Assembly (NCBI RefSeq): GCF_023503965.1
Contig: NZ_CP097298.1
Span: 744,001-808,000, forward strand
Length of the DNA stretch: 64,000 bases
From: Brevundimonas albigilva
GTDB taxonomy: Bacteria; Pseudomonadota; Alphaproteobacteria; Caulobacterales; Caulobacteraceae
Direction: 5' to 3'
Position 1 is the stretch's first letter, and every line of letters begins with the position of its first letter. A program made the position numbers and the translations under genes. Below the pieces are notes generated by a model, which saw only the letters and a program-made list of their open reading frames with translations, had not been told where the DNA came from and did no database searches. Shown in pieces: positions 29,090-37,344 of the stretch.

Positions 29090-31566
29090 TCCTAACGACC
29101 CGTTCGCCGCTTTCGGCCAACGCATCGATAAACAGCAAATGCCCGCCAAGGCCCCGGGGATGGCCGCTGGAGTCGCGTCAGCCCCTTCCGGCGGTGGTGA
29201 CCCATTCGCGGCATATGGGGCCACTGGCGCGGCATCTGGCGGGCAAATGGCCGCACCCGATGCGCCCGGCCCAACCGATGGCGCAGCAGCAACCCAGGCC
29301 GCAAGCGCCCCGTCAGCCCCGGGGGATCAGAAACAACAACGAGGGCAACCTGAAGGATGGGCCGTTCGCCCGCCGTCAGCCCGGTTATCAGGGGTCCGAT
29401 CCCGACGGCTTCGCCATCTTCGCGGACCCTCAGGCCGGACGCGCGGCGCAGGAAAGCCTGTTGCGGGCCAACTATGCCGGGATGACCCTCGGGCAGATTG
29501 TGAATCGCTACGCCCCGCCCGGCCCGGAGAACAGCCCGGAGAGCGTGGCCAACTACATCGGACACCTCAGCGGACGCACCGGCCTTGGCGTCAACGACGT
29601 AGTTCCGGCGGAGCAAATGGGCTCAATCGCCGCAGCGATGCGCGAGTTTGAAAACGGCGTCTCGGGCGGCGCTCCGGCGCAGATGACCGACGCGGGCGAC
29701 CCGTTCGCCGCCTTCGGCCGGATGGAAGACCCGGCGGCCGGTGGCGACACGCCGCCGCCTGACAACTCGACTCCGGTGGTTTGGGAAGCCCTCTCGCCAG
29801 AACAGCGGATGCAGCTGGGCCGGGGAGATCGGGTGCAACTGCCTTCGGGCGAGGTGGTGACGTTGAGAGGTTCGCCCTTCATCGACCAGAACCGCCGCGC
29901 CTCGGATCGCATGACCGATGGCGGGATCAATCTTCGCGAGCCCAACGCCCTGGACACGGCGGCGGCGTTCGGGACGGCCTTCTCCGAACAAGTCCCCTTC
30001 GCTGACGAAGCGGTCGCGGCGGGCGCGGGCTTGGTCTCCGGCCGGGGTTATGACGCCATCCGCGAACAGCAGATGCTGGACCGGGAGCTATACAACCAAA
30101 GCGACCGGGGAGCGCGTATCGCGGGCGGTGTCGGTGGTTTCGGGGCTGGCCTCTTCCTCCCCGGCGTCGCGGCTTCGGGGAAGTTCATCGGCGGGGGAGC
30201 CAATGCGCTGGAGCGCGCGGCCCGGGCAGGCGTCGCGTCGTCCGGCTTCGGTGCGCTCTATGGCGCCGGCAATACCGACGGGGGCTTTTCAGACCGGGCG
30301 CAGGGGGCCGGGATCGGCGCGCTTGCGGGCTTCGCCACGGGGGCCGGTGGTCAGAAGCTGGTCGAAACCCTGGATCCAGCCTTGCGAGCCGCGAACGTCA
30401 ACGCGGCCCGCCGCCTCTCACGTGAAGGCGTTGACCTGACGCCGGGGCAAATCCTCGGCCAGACGCCAGCGGTCGGAGGACTGTTCCGCCGGGCAGAGGA
30501 CGCGTGGGCCTCGATCCCCTTCACCGGGGGCGCGGTGGTCAGCGCTCGCGACCGGGCAACGCAGACCATGAACCGGGCGGCCATCAACGCCGGGCTGAAG
30601 GAAATCGGCGAACGTCTCCCCAAGGGCGTCAACGCGGGCTTTGAAGCCATCGACTACGCCCAAACGAAGATGAGCGAAGCCTATGACGCGATCCTCCCCC
30701 GCGTCACCGCCCAGGCTGACCGCTCTTTCCTCCGGGACGTGGACGACCTTCTAACCGACGCGGCGGTAAGGCTCCCCGACAACTACGCCAAGCAGTTCGA
30801 GAACATCATTCGTCAGCGGGTGCTGCGAAACTTCGGAAGCGGCGGCCCCGTGACCGGAGAACAGTTCAAGGCGCTTGAAAGCCAACTCGGAACGCTCGCC
30901 CGCTCCGCCATGCAGTCGGGAGACGGGGCGTCGCGTGATCTGGGCTTCATGATCGGGGACGCGCAGAAGCTGGTTCGCGATCTGGTGGCCCGCCAGAACC
31001 CGGCCGAAGGCGAAGCCATCCGCAACATCAACCGGGGCTATGCCAAGCTCAAGCGAGCGGAGAAGGCGGCGGCCTCTCGCGGAGCCTTGCGGAACGAGGG
31101 CGTTTTCAGCCCGGCGCAATACTCCAGCGCCGTGGCGGCCGGGGCCAGTCAGTCTCAACGGGCGCGCGGTGGTGCGATCATGCAGGGCTTGGCGACCGAC
31201 GCGAACAAGGTCATGCCGCCGTTGATCGGCAACCCGGGGACGGCCGACAGGCTGGGGATGCTGGGCGTCCTTTCGGGGGCCGCCAACTTCGCCACGATGG
31301 GCGCCCCGATCATTGCCACGGGTCTGGCGTACTCGGGTCCGGCTCAGAAAGCGCTGAACGCCGTCTATCGCGCCACTGACTCTCAATCCGCGCGCGAAGC
31401 TCTGGAACTGTTAGGCCGTTACGCTCAGCAAAATCCATCGCTTCAACCGTATTACGCAGACGCACTTTCAGCATTTGCTCGCGCCGCATCGAGTCGAGAA
31501 CAGCCCAGCCGCACAGGGCAAGAACGCTCATTAGCCCCCACGGGTGTCCCAGGAACGGCGTGGTAA
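29076..31566 (+). CDS. Ejection-type virion protein with muramidase-like segment and DPFAAFG repeats, frameshifted
   Basis: The ATG at 29076 has GGGAG upstream and overlaps the previous gene. Three DPFAA(F/Y)G motifs occur (near residues 8, 48 and 208). Between them RNNNEGNLKDGPFARRQPG, then GYQGSDPDGFAIFADPQAG reads as the N-acetylmuramidase-like domain of structural lysozymes. A glycine-rich amphipathic part (RIAGGVGGFGAGLFLPGVAA) and long helices follow, as in proteins that breach the cell envelope. The frame changes between about 29260 and 29335 and needs two lost bases, for example GG-CCC to GGG-CCCC. Restored length is about 830 aa. Confidence 0.72.
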
Positions 31567-31594
31567 GCAGCAGCAGGAACATGAGGACGCGCAT
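31310..31594 (-). CDS. Possible small membrane protein antisense to the ejection gene
   Basis: A 94-residue frame starts MRVLMFLLLLTTPFLGHPWG with a second hydrophobic stretch (LMSVLALCGWAVL) and a charged helical tail. It could be a holin-like or spanin-like protein at the end of the virion block. However, 257 bp lie antisense to the preceding gene, which is unusual, and it may be chance. Confidence 0.3.
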   Translation of the reverse strand: MRVLMFLLLLTTPFLGHPWGLMSVLALCGWAVLDSMRREQMLKVRLRNTVEAMDFAERNGLTVPELRARIESQWRDRRRSALSEPDPSTPDPWQ

Positions 31595-32057
31595 GGGCGG
31601 AACCGATAACACGGAATTTTATCCGCCGTCACTTTGGTCCGCATGAGCAGGCGAGCACGGCGGCTTCAGTCATATCCACCGAAGTCATTTGATCGGCTGC
31701 CAAGCAATGCGTACAGTCATTCCTAGGGCCTCTGCTGCTGAAGCATAATCGGCGTCGTTCAGACTTGAAGACGCCGATGCGAAGCGCGAACCCGTTTTAG
31801 CGAGAGCATCCAGCCGGCGGGCAGATACCCGCAAAGCTATCGCTTGACGCAGCACTGAATCGCGAAACGCGTTGCCGCTAAATCGCCGCTTCGAGCGATT
31901 GCGCGAACCCAGGCCGAGAGATTGCGCCCGCCCAGCTAAAGGCTGAGCAATACGCGGACATCATGCTCGCGTATGGCTCAGCTGGACGCTGATAGGCGTG
32001 GAGGCCCGGCCTCCGCATCCGAGGCCGCTCGGTAGGTCCGGGGCGGCGTTTCGTCGG
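31595..32057. other. Gene-poor stretch with an ORF remnant
   Basis: No complete gene is supported. On the minus strand an open frame from 31960 to a stop at 31685 has coding-like composition (RRFSGNAFRDSVLRQAIALR, ending ALGMTVRIAWQPIK) but no ATG; an in-frame TGA closes it upstream. It may be the 3' part of a truncated gene. Base composition is more AT-rich than the virion block, marking the left edge of the middle segment. Confidence 0.45.
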
Positions 32058-32764
32058 TCAGGCGATCACTACGAGCGCCCTATCCGGCAACGCCCGCTGA
32101 AGCGCCTTCGCCTCTTCCCAAGGCGCGCGCATCCAGGTTTCGATCTCGTCCCGCTCCGTCAGGATCACCGGCATGGCCTTTGGATGGATCGATTTCACCG
32201 GTTCGCTGGGTTCGGTCGTCAGGAAGGCGAACAGGTCGATCGTCTCCGGTCCCGTCTTGATCTTGCGAACGCCCGTCCAGGCCAGAAGGTGGATGCCAGC
32301 GAAGAAGGCCAGGGGCTCGGGGTCGTCGCCGGCCAGCCGAAACCACACGGGTCGATACTTGCCGGCGGCGTCACGGCCGGGCTCGCTGAACGCCGTGAAG
32401 GGGATCAGGCAGCGCTGGGCCGGGGTCAGGTGAGGGCGCCAGTGGCTGGACGTGGTGTGGCGGACGTTGGTCGTGCCCTTGTCGGGCTCCAGCTCCAGCA
32501 GTTTGGGGAAGTCGACGTCCTGGCCCTTTGCGCGCAGCTTGTCCGCCCGGCTGGACGCGGCCTCGAACTGGGCCTTCTTGGACGACGGCATCCCCAGCGC
32601 GCCAAGGCGAGTTCGCGAACGCCATCGGTCCCGGTGCGCACCATCGGCGCGCTGTAGTCGGGATAGATGTCGCCCGGTGCCAGGTTGCCGACCGTCGAGC
32701 GCATGGCGTTGGCCATGTCCACGATGGCTTGCGGGCCGCTGCGCTGGCGGTAGAGGTTGCACAT
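32058..32764 (-). CDS. SOS response-associated peptidase (SRAP/HMCES/YedK), frameshifted
   Basis: This family caps abasic sites in single-stranded DNA through a thiazolidine link to Cys2. The start is MCNLYRQ at 32764, giving the required Cys2. FTAFSEPG and the MPVIL segment near SIHPKAMPVILTERDEIETW match the family. The frame breaks at C4 32592-32595; one added base joins ALARWGMPSSKKAQFEA, making about 235 aa. It lies downstream of a possible LexA-controlled minus-strand gene series. Confidence 0.88.
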
Positions 32765-32839
32765 CGTCGAACCGCGATTGTGGAGTCGCCGGCCGAGGTC
32801 GGGGCTCGGTCCGCCGAGCGCCTAGCGAAGCCGCGCTCG

Positions 32840-32870
32840 CCCCGCCGCCCTCGCGCCGGCGGGGCTTTTT
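32840..32870 (+). terminator. Strong orphan terminator hairpin (plus strand)
   Basis: The stem CCCCGCCG / CGGCGGGG with an eight-to-nine-base loop is followed by C-TTTTT. No plus-strand gene that it could end is visible to its left, where SRAP lies on the other strand. It may be a remnant of a displaced host gene end. Confidence 0.6.
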
Positions 32871-32955
32871 CATGTCCGCTCGCGCGTCTGGTTCGCCTTT
32901 CCGGTTTCGACCCATAGCTGTCGCGACTGAGGACCGGACAGAGTAAATGGCACCG

Positions 32956-33534
32956 TTACACGTCGGTGATATCGTAGGCTGGTTCATCGTCCATCACATC
33001 CAACCAGCGCCTTGGCTTGGGTACTGCATGTGGCCCCAGAACGATCTCTAGCTGGTCCATCGTCATCGGCGTCTTGGTGTCTCCAGCGATAGTCTCGCGG
33101 TAGACAGGAAGCATCCGCTCATAGCTGTCATTGAGCCCCTCCACGTTCCCTTGCAGACCCCTCCCCTTGAAATGCTGGAGAAGACCAAGGTCGTCGACGA
33201 GATGGTTGCCCAAAGCGGCGAAGTTGCGCCCGTCCTCGTCGTCGAACCCATGGAAAAGTCCTCCGGCTTGTCCTTCTTTCGGGAAAAAGAACAGGATGAT
33301 GTCGTCTCCAACGCTCAGTTCGATGTGCCGCCACATCGACAGCACATCGATCACGAAGTCGATGTAGTGATCCGTAAGCTCCTGCTCTCGCCCCCGGGTG
33401 TTTCCCCAAACGAAATTCTGCCGGATGATGTCGTTGCGGATCGCCTTTGGACTCGTCAGCCCTTGGAGGCCTAGCTGCTCGTGCAAGTCACAGAGCATCA
33501 ACAGGGTGGTCGTTTGGTCCGAGATTTGGGTCAT
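32956..33534 (-). CDS. YfbU-family protein
   Basis: This 192-aa protein matches E. coli YfbU along its length: TLLMLCDLHEQLG, HYIDFVIDVLSMWRHIELS, LFHGFDDEDGRNFAALGNHL and NDSYERMLPVYRE. YfbU is a small helical protein with no settled biochemical role. Its codon use is less GC-rich than the flanking chromosome. It reads in the same direction as SRAP and the zinc-ribbon genes. Confidence 0.8.
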   Translation of the reverse strand: MTQISDQTTTLLMLCDLHEQLGLQGLTSPKAIRNDIIRQNFVWGNTRGREQELTDHYIDFVIDVLSMWRHIELSVGDDIILFFFPKEGQAGGLFHGFDDEDGRNFAALGNHLVDDLGLLQHFKGRGLQGNVEGLNDSYERMLPVYRETIAGDTKTPMTMDQLEIVLGPHAVPKPRRWLDVMDDEPAYDITDV

Positions 33535-33754
33535 GTCCCAGCCTAGATTGACATTACGGTAAGCGCGAGAGCTACCATTTGCGGCGCGTCCAAGATTAAT
33601 CGCCCTCGAAGTGATTGTCGCTGATAGGCAGAGGCGGGTTCCCTGAAAGGATCAAGGCTCCATCGCTGTCCGCTTGTTTGCCAAGCCAATGTCTGCTTTC
33701 GGCGATGGTGCTGATTGCGGTTCCCCACCCTTAGCAGACGTTCCAGATTGCCGC

Positions 33755-34054
33755 TCAAGGGCCGCCCCTTCTCCCCCTCAAGGCGTAAATGTCCCCGCCG
33801 CGCGGACAGACCCAGTCGACGACCAGGTTCGACCCCGACCCCTGCATGGTTTCGATCACCAGCGTCGGCGATCGCGCTCCGCATCGCTTGCACACCATCT
33901 TGCGCCTGAGATTACGCAGCGGAGTGAACTGCTGCTCTATCGGCAGTTTCCGCCAGGCGGGCCATGTCTGGTTCCCGCAGGCGCACAGGCACGACAGCCT
34001 ATCCCCGCTGGCCAGGTCGTCGACCGTCGTGTCGTCTCCATAGCGGCTGGCCAT
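33755..34054 (-). CDS. Small zinc-ribbon-like hypothetical protein
   Basis: This 99-aa protein has two Cys pairs (LSCLCACGNQTWPAWRKL and VCKRCGARSP) that could bind one zinc, followed by a mixed beta segment and a late Cys (VDWVCPRGGD). The start MASRYGDD was chosen over upstream frames that lack coding character. Function unknown; a nucleic-acid-binding role is possible. A gene-free stretch of 220 bp follows. Confidence 0.6.
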   Translation of the reverse strand: MASRYGDDTTVDDLASGDRLSCLCACGNQTWPAWRKLPIEQQFTPLRNLRRKMVCKRCGARSPTLVIETMQGSGSNLVVDWVCPRGGDIYALRGRRGGP

Positions 34055-34067
34055 CAGGGTCTCTGGC

Positions 34068-34403
34068 TCACGGATCCGGCAGATCGTCGCCGCTCGCGCC
34101 CGCGGCGGCCTTCGGCGGGCCCTCCAATTCCCAGAACGCGCCGTGGAGCTCCCCTGGCGGCGTGGCCAGGAAGACCATCCGCCCAGGGCACGCATAGCGC
34201 CGGCAGCGCGTCGTCCGGCCGAACAGCCGCGTCTCGGGCCCGCTCAGGCGGATGACCGTCGTCAGGTCGACCCAGCAGTCCAGGTAACAGGCCGTGCAAT
34301 GCGCCTTCACCACCCAGCCGTCCCGGCGCATGGCCGAGACGGTGATGTGATGGTTCTGCAGGTGGTGCGACAGGCCGCGTTGCGACGGCTTCTTGTAGCC
34401 CAT
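34068..34403 (-). CDS. Hypothetical protein with Cys/His cluster (111 aa)
   Basis: HHLQNHHITVSAMRRDGWVV, then AHCTACYLDCWVDL and CRRYACPGRM suggest a zinc site. It is 13 bp upstream of the other zinc-ribbon gene and 3 bp after the small gene at 34407, so the three form one unit. Function not recognised. Confidence 0.65.
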   Translation of the reverse strand: MGYKKPSQRGLSHHLQNHHITVSAMRRDGWVVKAHCTACYLDCWVDLTTVIRLSGPETRLFGRTTRCRRYACPGRMVFLATPPGELHGAFWELEGPPKAAAGASGDDLPDP

Positions 34404-34406
34404 CGA

Positions 34407-34577
34407 TCATCGCGGCCGCGACATCCGGGCGGCCAACAGATGGACGTCGTGCGCCGACATCCGGCCGAACTGGCCCAGGCCCATCGCCAGGCCCCGCATG
34501 ACGGCCGGATCCTCTATGCGCCCCTGCCCCACGGGCGCGCCTTGCAGCGCCGGGCGGCACCCTTCTTCGTTCGACAT
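34407..34577 (-). CDS. Small hypothetical protein (56 aa), first gene of a candidate SOS operon
   Basis: The frame starts MSNEEGCRPALQGAPVGQGR and ends HLLAARMSRPR, with TGA 3 bp before the next ATG. A GAGAGCTGAACC stretch precedes the start. No domain is recognised. It lies 78 bp downstream of a GTTC-N7-GTTC site. Confidence 0.55.
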   Translation of the reverse strand: MSNEEGCRPALQGAPVGQGRIEDPAVMRGLAMGLGQFGRMSAHDVHLLAARMSRPR

Positions 34578-34654
34578 GGTTCAGCTCTCCAGACAAAGCT
34601 CAACCGACCCACCGCCGCCCTATCGCGACGCCCACGTCGGGCTCAAGCGTTTTT

Positions 34655-34669
34655 GTTCTGGGTCTGTTC
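34655..34669 (-). promoter_or_regulatory. Candidate alphaproteobacterial LexA (SOS) box
   Basis: GTTCTGGGTCTGTTC is an exact GTTC-N7-GTTC match, the LexA operator known from alphaproteobacteria. It lies in the 313-bp gap between the minus-strand zinc-ribbon operon and the XRE gene. Control of SRAP further down is plausible. The rest of the gap holds no gene. Confidence 0.65.
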
Positions 34670-34890
34670 CGTCCTTGTGGAGAATGGGCGGCCCGGCTTC
34701 GTGGGGAGGATGATAGGGTCGGGCCGCCGACGCGACGGGGAGCGCGCTGGGATGAAACCCGGCCCCTCCTTCAGGTTCCTTAGCCCTCAGAGTCAACAAT
34801 ACAAATACGCGCGGTTGCGTAAGCGTGACTGTAAGTACTAGGTCACTCTCGCAGGATACGGGTCATCCGACACCTGCTAAGGTTGAAGCC

Positions 34891-35211
34891 ATGGACCAGG
34901 ACGACCCCCTCGATATCGCCATCGGCGCCCGTGTTCGCATGATCCGCGAAGCGCGCCGGATGCCGCAAAGCGGCCTCGGCAAGGCGCTGGGCGTCAGCTT
35001 CCAGCAGATCCAGAAGTACGAGAGGGGCGTGAACCGAATGTCGGGCTCCACCCTCATCCGCTGCGCCGAAGCCCTGGACACCTCGGTCGCCGCCCTGTGC
35101 GGCGAAAAGGACGAGGCGCCCGAAGCCGTGCCCTTCATGCGCGAGTTCGCCGCCCTGACCAGCGATCAACGCAAGGCGGTGCTCGACCTGGTCCGGGTGA
35201 TGCGGCGTTGA
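34891..35211 (+). CDS. XRE-family transcriptional regulator
   Basis: This 106-aa protein has a standard HTH_3 domain: IGARVRMIREARRMPQSGLG, then VSFQQIQKYERGVNRMSGST, with a short helical tail (FAALTSDQRKAVLDLVRVMR). The ATG at 34891 gives the family-typical start. An imperfect inverted repeat GTGAC-N11-GTCAC ends about 40 bp upstream and could be its operator. It diverges from the zinc-ribbon operon. Confidence 0.85.
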   Translation: MDQDDPLDIAIGARVRMIREARRMPQSGLGKALGVSFQQIQKYERGVNRMSGSTLIRCAEALDTSVAALCGEKDEAPEAVPFMREFAALTSDQRKAVLDLVRVMRR

Positions 35212-35332
35212 AGCTGATCGTCGATAACGGCGCGTTCTTGCTCTAGACGCACTGGACACCCGCCCCGGCTGTGCTATTTCGCCCCAACGTCGCGACGGGG
35301 GTTGCGGCGATTCAATCCCTGGAGGGAACCCC

Positions 35333-35890
35333 ATGAAAATGAAGCTGATCGCCCTTGCTGGCGCAGCGCTGGCGCTCGCCGGTTGCGAAACGACCACGAG
35401 TTATCCCTATCAGCCGTCGACTCAGAACGTGATGGCTTTCCAATCCGCTTTGGCACCTTCCAATACGAAGGTTCAGCTGGGCGCGTTCACACGCGACCAG
35501 ACCATCAACACAACGCCGAACTGCCGGATGCTTGGGCCTGTCGACGTGGCGCCCGGCAAGACGATGGAGACCTACATCCGTGACGCCTTCCAGGCCGAGC
35601 TTTTCCAGGCCGGCGTGCTAAGCGCGAACTCCGGTGCGACCATCGCGGGCCGCCTCGATGCGGTCGACCTAAACACCATGGGCACGGGATCTTGGACCCT
35701 GACAATGACGCTGACCTCCAGTGCCGATCCGTCGGGGTATCAGGTCTCAACGACTTTCCCGTTCTCGTCGAGCTTCTCGGCGGTGTCGGCTTGCAAGAAC
35801 GCCTCGGCGGCCTTCGGCCCGGCCGTGAACGACCTGATCGCGAAGGCTGTCGCGAACCCCGGCTTCGTGCGTTTGGCCGGCCGCCCCTAA
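35333..35890 (+). CDS. Putative lipoprotein (185 aa)
   Basis: A signal peptide with lipobox LAGC (Cys18) is followed by a beta-rich domain (IAGRLDAVDLNTMGTGSWTL, then TMTLTSSADPSGYQVSTTF) containing two further Cys residues. This is like outer-membrane-associated lipoproteins of unknown role. GGAGG lies 10 bp before the ATG. It has its own terminator. Confidence 0.8.
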   Translation: MKMKLIALAGAALALAGCETTTSYPYQPSTQNVMAFQSALAPSNTKVQLGAFTRDQTINTTPNCRMLGPVDVAPGKTMETYIRDAFQAELFQAGVLSANSGATIAGRLDAVDLNTMGTGSWTLTMTLTSSADPSGYQVSTTFPFSSSFSAVSACKNASAAFGPAVNDLIAKAVANPGFVRLAGRP

Positions 35891-35911
35891 CCCATCCGAC
35901 AATCCAAAACG

Positions 35912-35946
35912 ACCAACGGCGGCTCCATAAGGGGCCGCCGTCTTCT
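35912..35946 (+). terminator. Intrinsic terminator after the lipoprotein gene
   Basis: CGGCGGCTCC, loop ATAA, GGGGCCGCCG and then TCTTCTT. It also lies at the stop of the convergent gene, so it may act on both. Confidence 0.75.
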
Positions 35947-36263
35947 TATCTCTGGAGGTTGGAGATGGCTTTAGCTGCCGCTTGATCGGCGATGGATGCG
36001 GCATTGAGACCTCCGTCGAAGCGATCTCCGCCGAAGGCCAGCACCCCCAGCGTCGTCGCTAGCATTACGCCCCCGACAGTCAGGGCGGCACCCCAAACAG
36101 TCCACCTGCCAGCGGCTTTAGCCGCTACCACGTCAAGCTTGCCTGCCAACTCAGCATTTGAGACACGAATTTCACCAAGAAGCCGCTCGAACTTTACATC
36201 CGTGCGAGCGTCAAGGGCGTCAAACCGCGCATCAATCTCTGCCTTGGACACATTGTCTGACAT
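35946..36263 (-). CDS. Small coiled-coil membrane protein (105 aa)
   Basis: The start MSDNVSKAEIDARFDALDAR leads into a predicted coiled coil (TDVKFERLLGEIRVSNAEL) and one membrane helix (WGAALTVGGVMLATTLGVLA). Similar small proteins occur beside phage lysis or tail genes and elsewhere. No function is assigned. Confidence 0.65.
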   Translation of the reverse strand: MSDNVSKAEIDARFDALDARTDVKFERLLGEIRVSNAELAGKLDVVAAKAAGRWTVWGAALTVGGVMLATTLGVLAFGGDRFDGGLNAASIADQAAAKAISNLQR

Positions 36264-36423
36264 TGGGGTGCTCTCAGCCTTGCCCACAGATAATGGCTGC
36301 GGGGAAGTCGTGGAAGCCCCCAGTGCGCTCGTGCCGGGTGAAAGTGCGGTCGCCGCAGCAGCTAGCGACGCGCCCGCCTGGACGAAATGCCAGCGACCCG
36401 AGGACACGGGGCCGCTAGACCCT

Positions 36424-36699
36424 CTAGTCACCATTCGGGGCGACTCCGTGAACTGCATCAAGAACGCGCGTTAACGCGTCGCGCAGACCTATCACGTCCG
36501 CGACAGGCATGGTGACCGCCGCTCGAACGGCTGGTGGCCAAGAGGTCACGCCGTCTGATACACGCTCTATGAAAGCCAGTCGAAACAAGCCGCTGCCCGA
36601 ATTGACGATCACGCGATTTGCAAATGGTGCCGGCGCTGCAAATGCAGCTGTCTGCTCTTCTGGCCCTATCGCGAACATATCTGATTGAGCTTCGCTCAT
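36424..36699 (-). CDS. Hypothetical protein (91 aa), DUF3467-like
   Basis: A beta-strand pattern (ANRVIVNSGSGLFRLAFIER, then AAVTMPVADVIGLRDALTRV) resembles the DUF3467 type, where strands are followed by a helix. The match is by eye and weak. No operon partner within 150 bp. Confidence 0.5.
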   Translation of the reverse strand: MSEAQSDMFAIGPEEQTAAFAAPAPFANRVIVNSGSGLFRLAFIERVSDGVTSWPPAVRAAVTMPVADVIGLRDALTRVLDAVHGVAPNGD

Positions 36700-36825
36700 G
36701 GTCCCTCCCCGTCATCCAACGAAATAAAACCGAAGATCGCGCATGTCTATGCTCCAGATTGCGCACGCACCATCCCTCACAGAACTAGACGGGTGTCAGC
36801 GCCTGCATCGCCACTCTGACCGCAT

Positions 36826-37236
36826 CTAAAAATCGCCGTGAGCATCCTCTGCGTCTGCCACCGCCGCTTCGGCTGCTGACTGAACGCTTTCGACGTAAGC
36901 CCAGCATCCTTCGATGAAGCTCGAGCTGCTGCCGTAGCAGTCGGAAACGTCTGAAGCGCCGTTCTCGATGGCCCACTGCCAGCCAGCGTCATGCCCGCTA
37001 CAATCCTGTGTGCAGCCGTAGGGAGCCCCAGCATCCTGGTAGGACATGCTTGAGTAAGTGTCCTCGGCCTCCTCCTCAGCCACTTCCTGGGCTGCGTCCA
37101 CATCAAACGGCTTCATGAAGCCGTGATCGCCTGCCGCGTACACCGCGCTGTCAGGCTTCGATTTCGTGCATTGGTATAGGCCGAAAGCGATGATCCCGAT
37201 CAGGATCCATGTCCCACACCCGTTGTCTTGCGCCAT
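36826..37236 (-). CDS. Membrane-anchored Cys-rich protein with GCTQDCSGH motif
   Basis: This 136-aa protein has one N-terminal membrane helix (GTWILIGIIAFGLYQC), an acidic linker (VDAAQEVAEEEAEDTYSS) and a conserved-looking module: YGCTQDCSGHDAGWQWAIEN, SDCYGSSSSFIEGCWAYVES. Four Cys and a His could bind metal or form disulphides outside the membrane. The module recurs in many small alphaproteobacterial proteins of unknown function. It diverges from the HGGxSTG gene. Confidence 0.65.
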   Translation of the reverse strand: MAQDNGCGTWILIGIIAFGLYQCTKSKPDSAVYAAGDHGFMKPFDVDAAQEVAEEEAEDTYSSMSYQDAGAPYGCTQDCSGHDAGWQWAIENGASDVSDCYGSSSSFIEGCWAYVESVQSAAEAAVADAEDAHGDF

Positions 37237-37294
37237 CACACCCACTCCCCCGAGCGGGGTATATCCTCAGTTGCGACCAACGAAAGTCAAGCGC

Positions 37295-37314
37295 GTCTGC
37301 TTGTACGGACAGAC
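37295..37314 (+). promoter_or_regulatory. Shared regulatory motif, copy 2, within a palindrome
   Basis: GTCTG-N3-GTAC-N3-CAGAC is a perfect interrupted palindrome containing the 14-bp TTGTACGGACAGAC seen at 23001. It lies 30 bp before the HGGxSTG gene start, close to the 30 bp seen for copy 1. Confidence 0.65.
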
Positions 37315-37344
37315 ATAGGCCGCGAGCGCCCTAAGGTCGGGGTC

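Noticed and set aside
33543..33754. Coding frames in the 33.5-33.75 kb gap
   Set aside because: Frames on both strands lack a start with RBS and show no domain character.
32058..35211. A dedicated anti-phage or toxin-antitoxin system in the middle block
   Set aside because: SRAP, YfbU, zinc-ribbon and XRE genes do not match a known defence gene pair, and the XRE gene lacks a short toxin partner.
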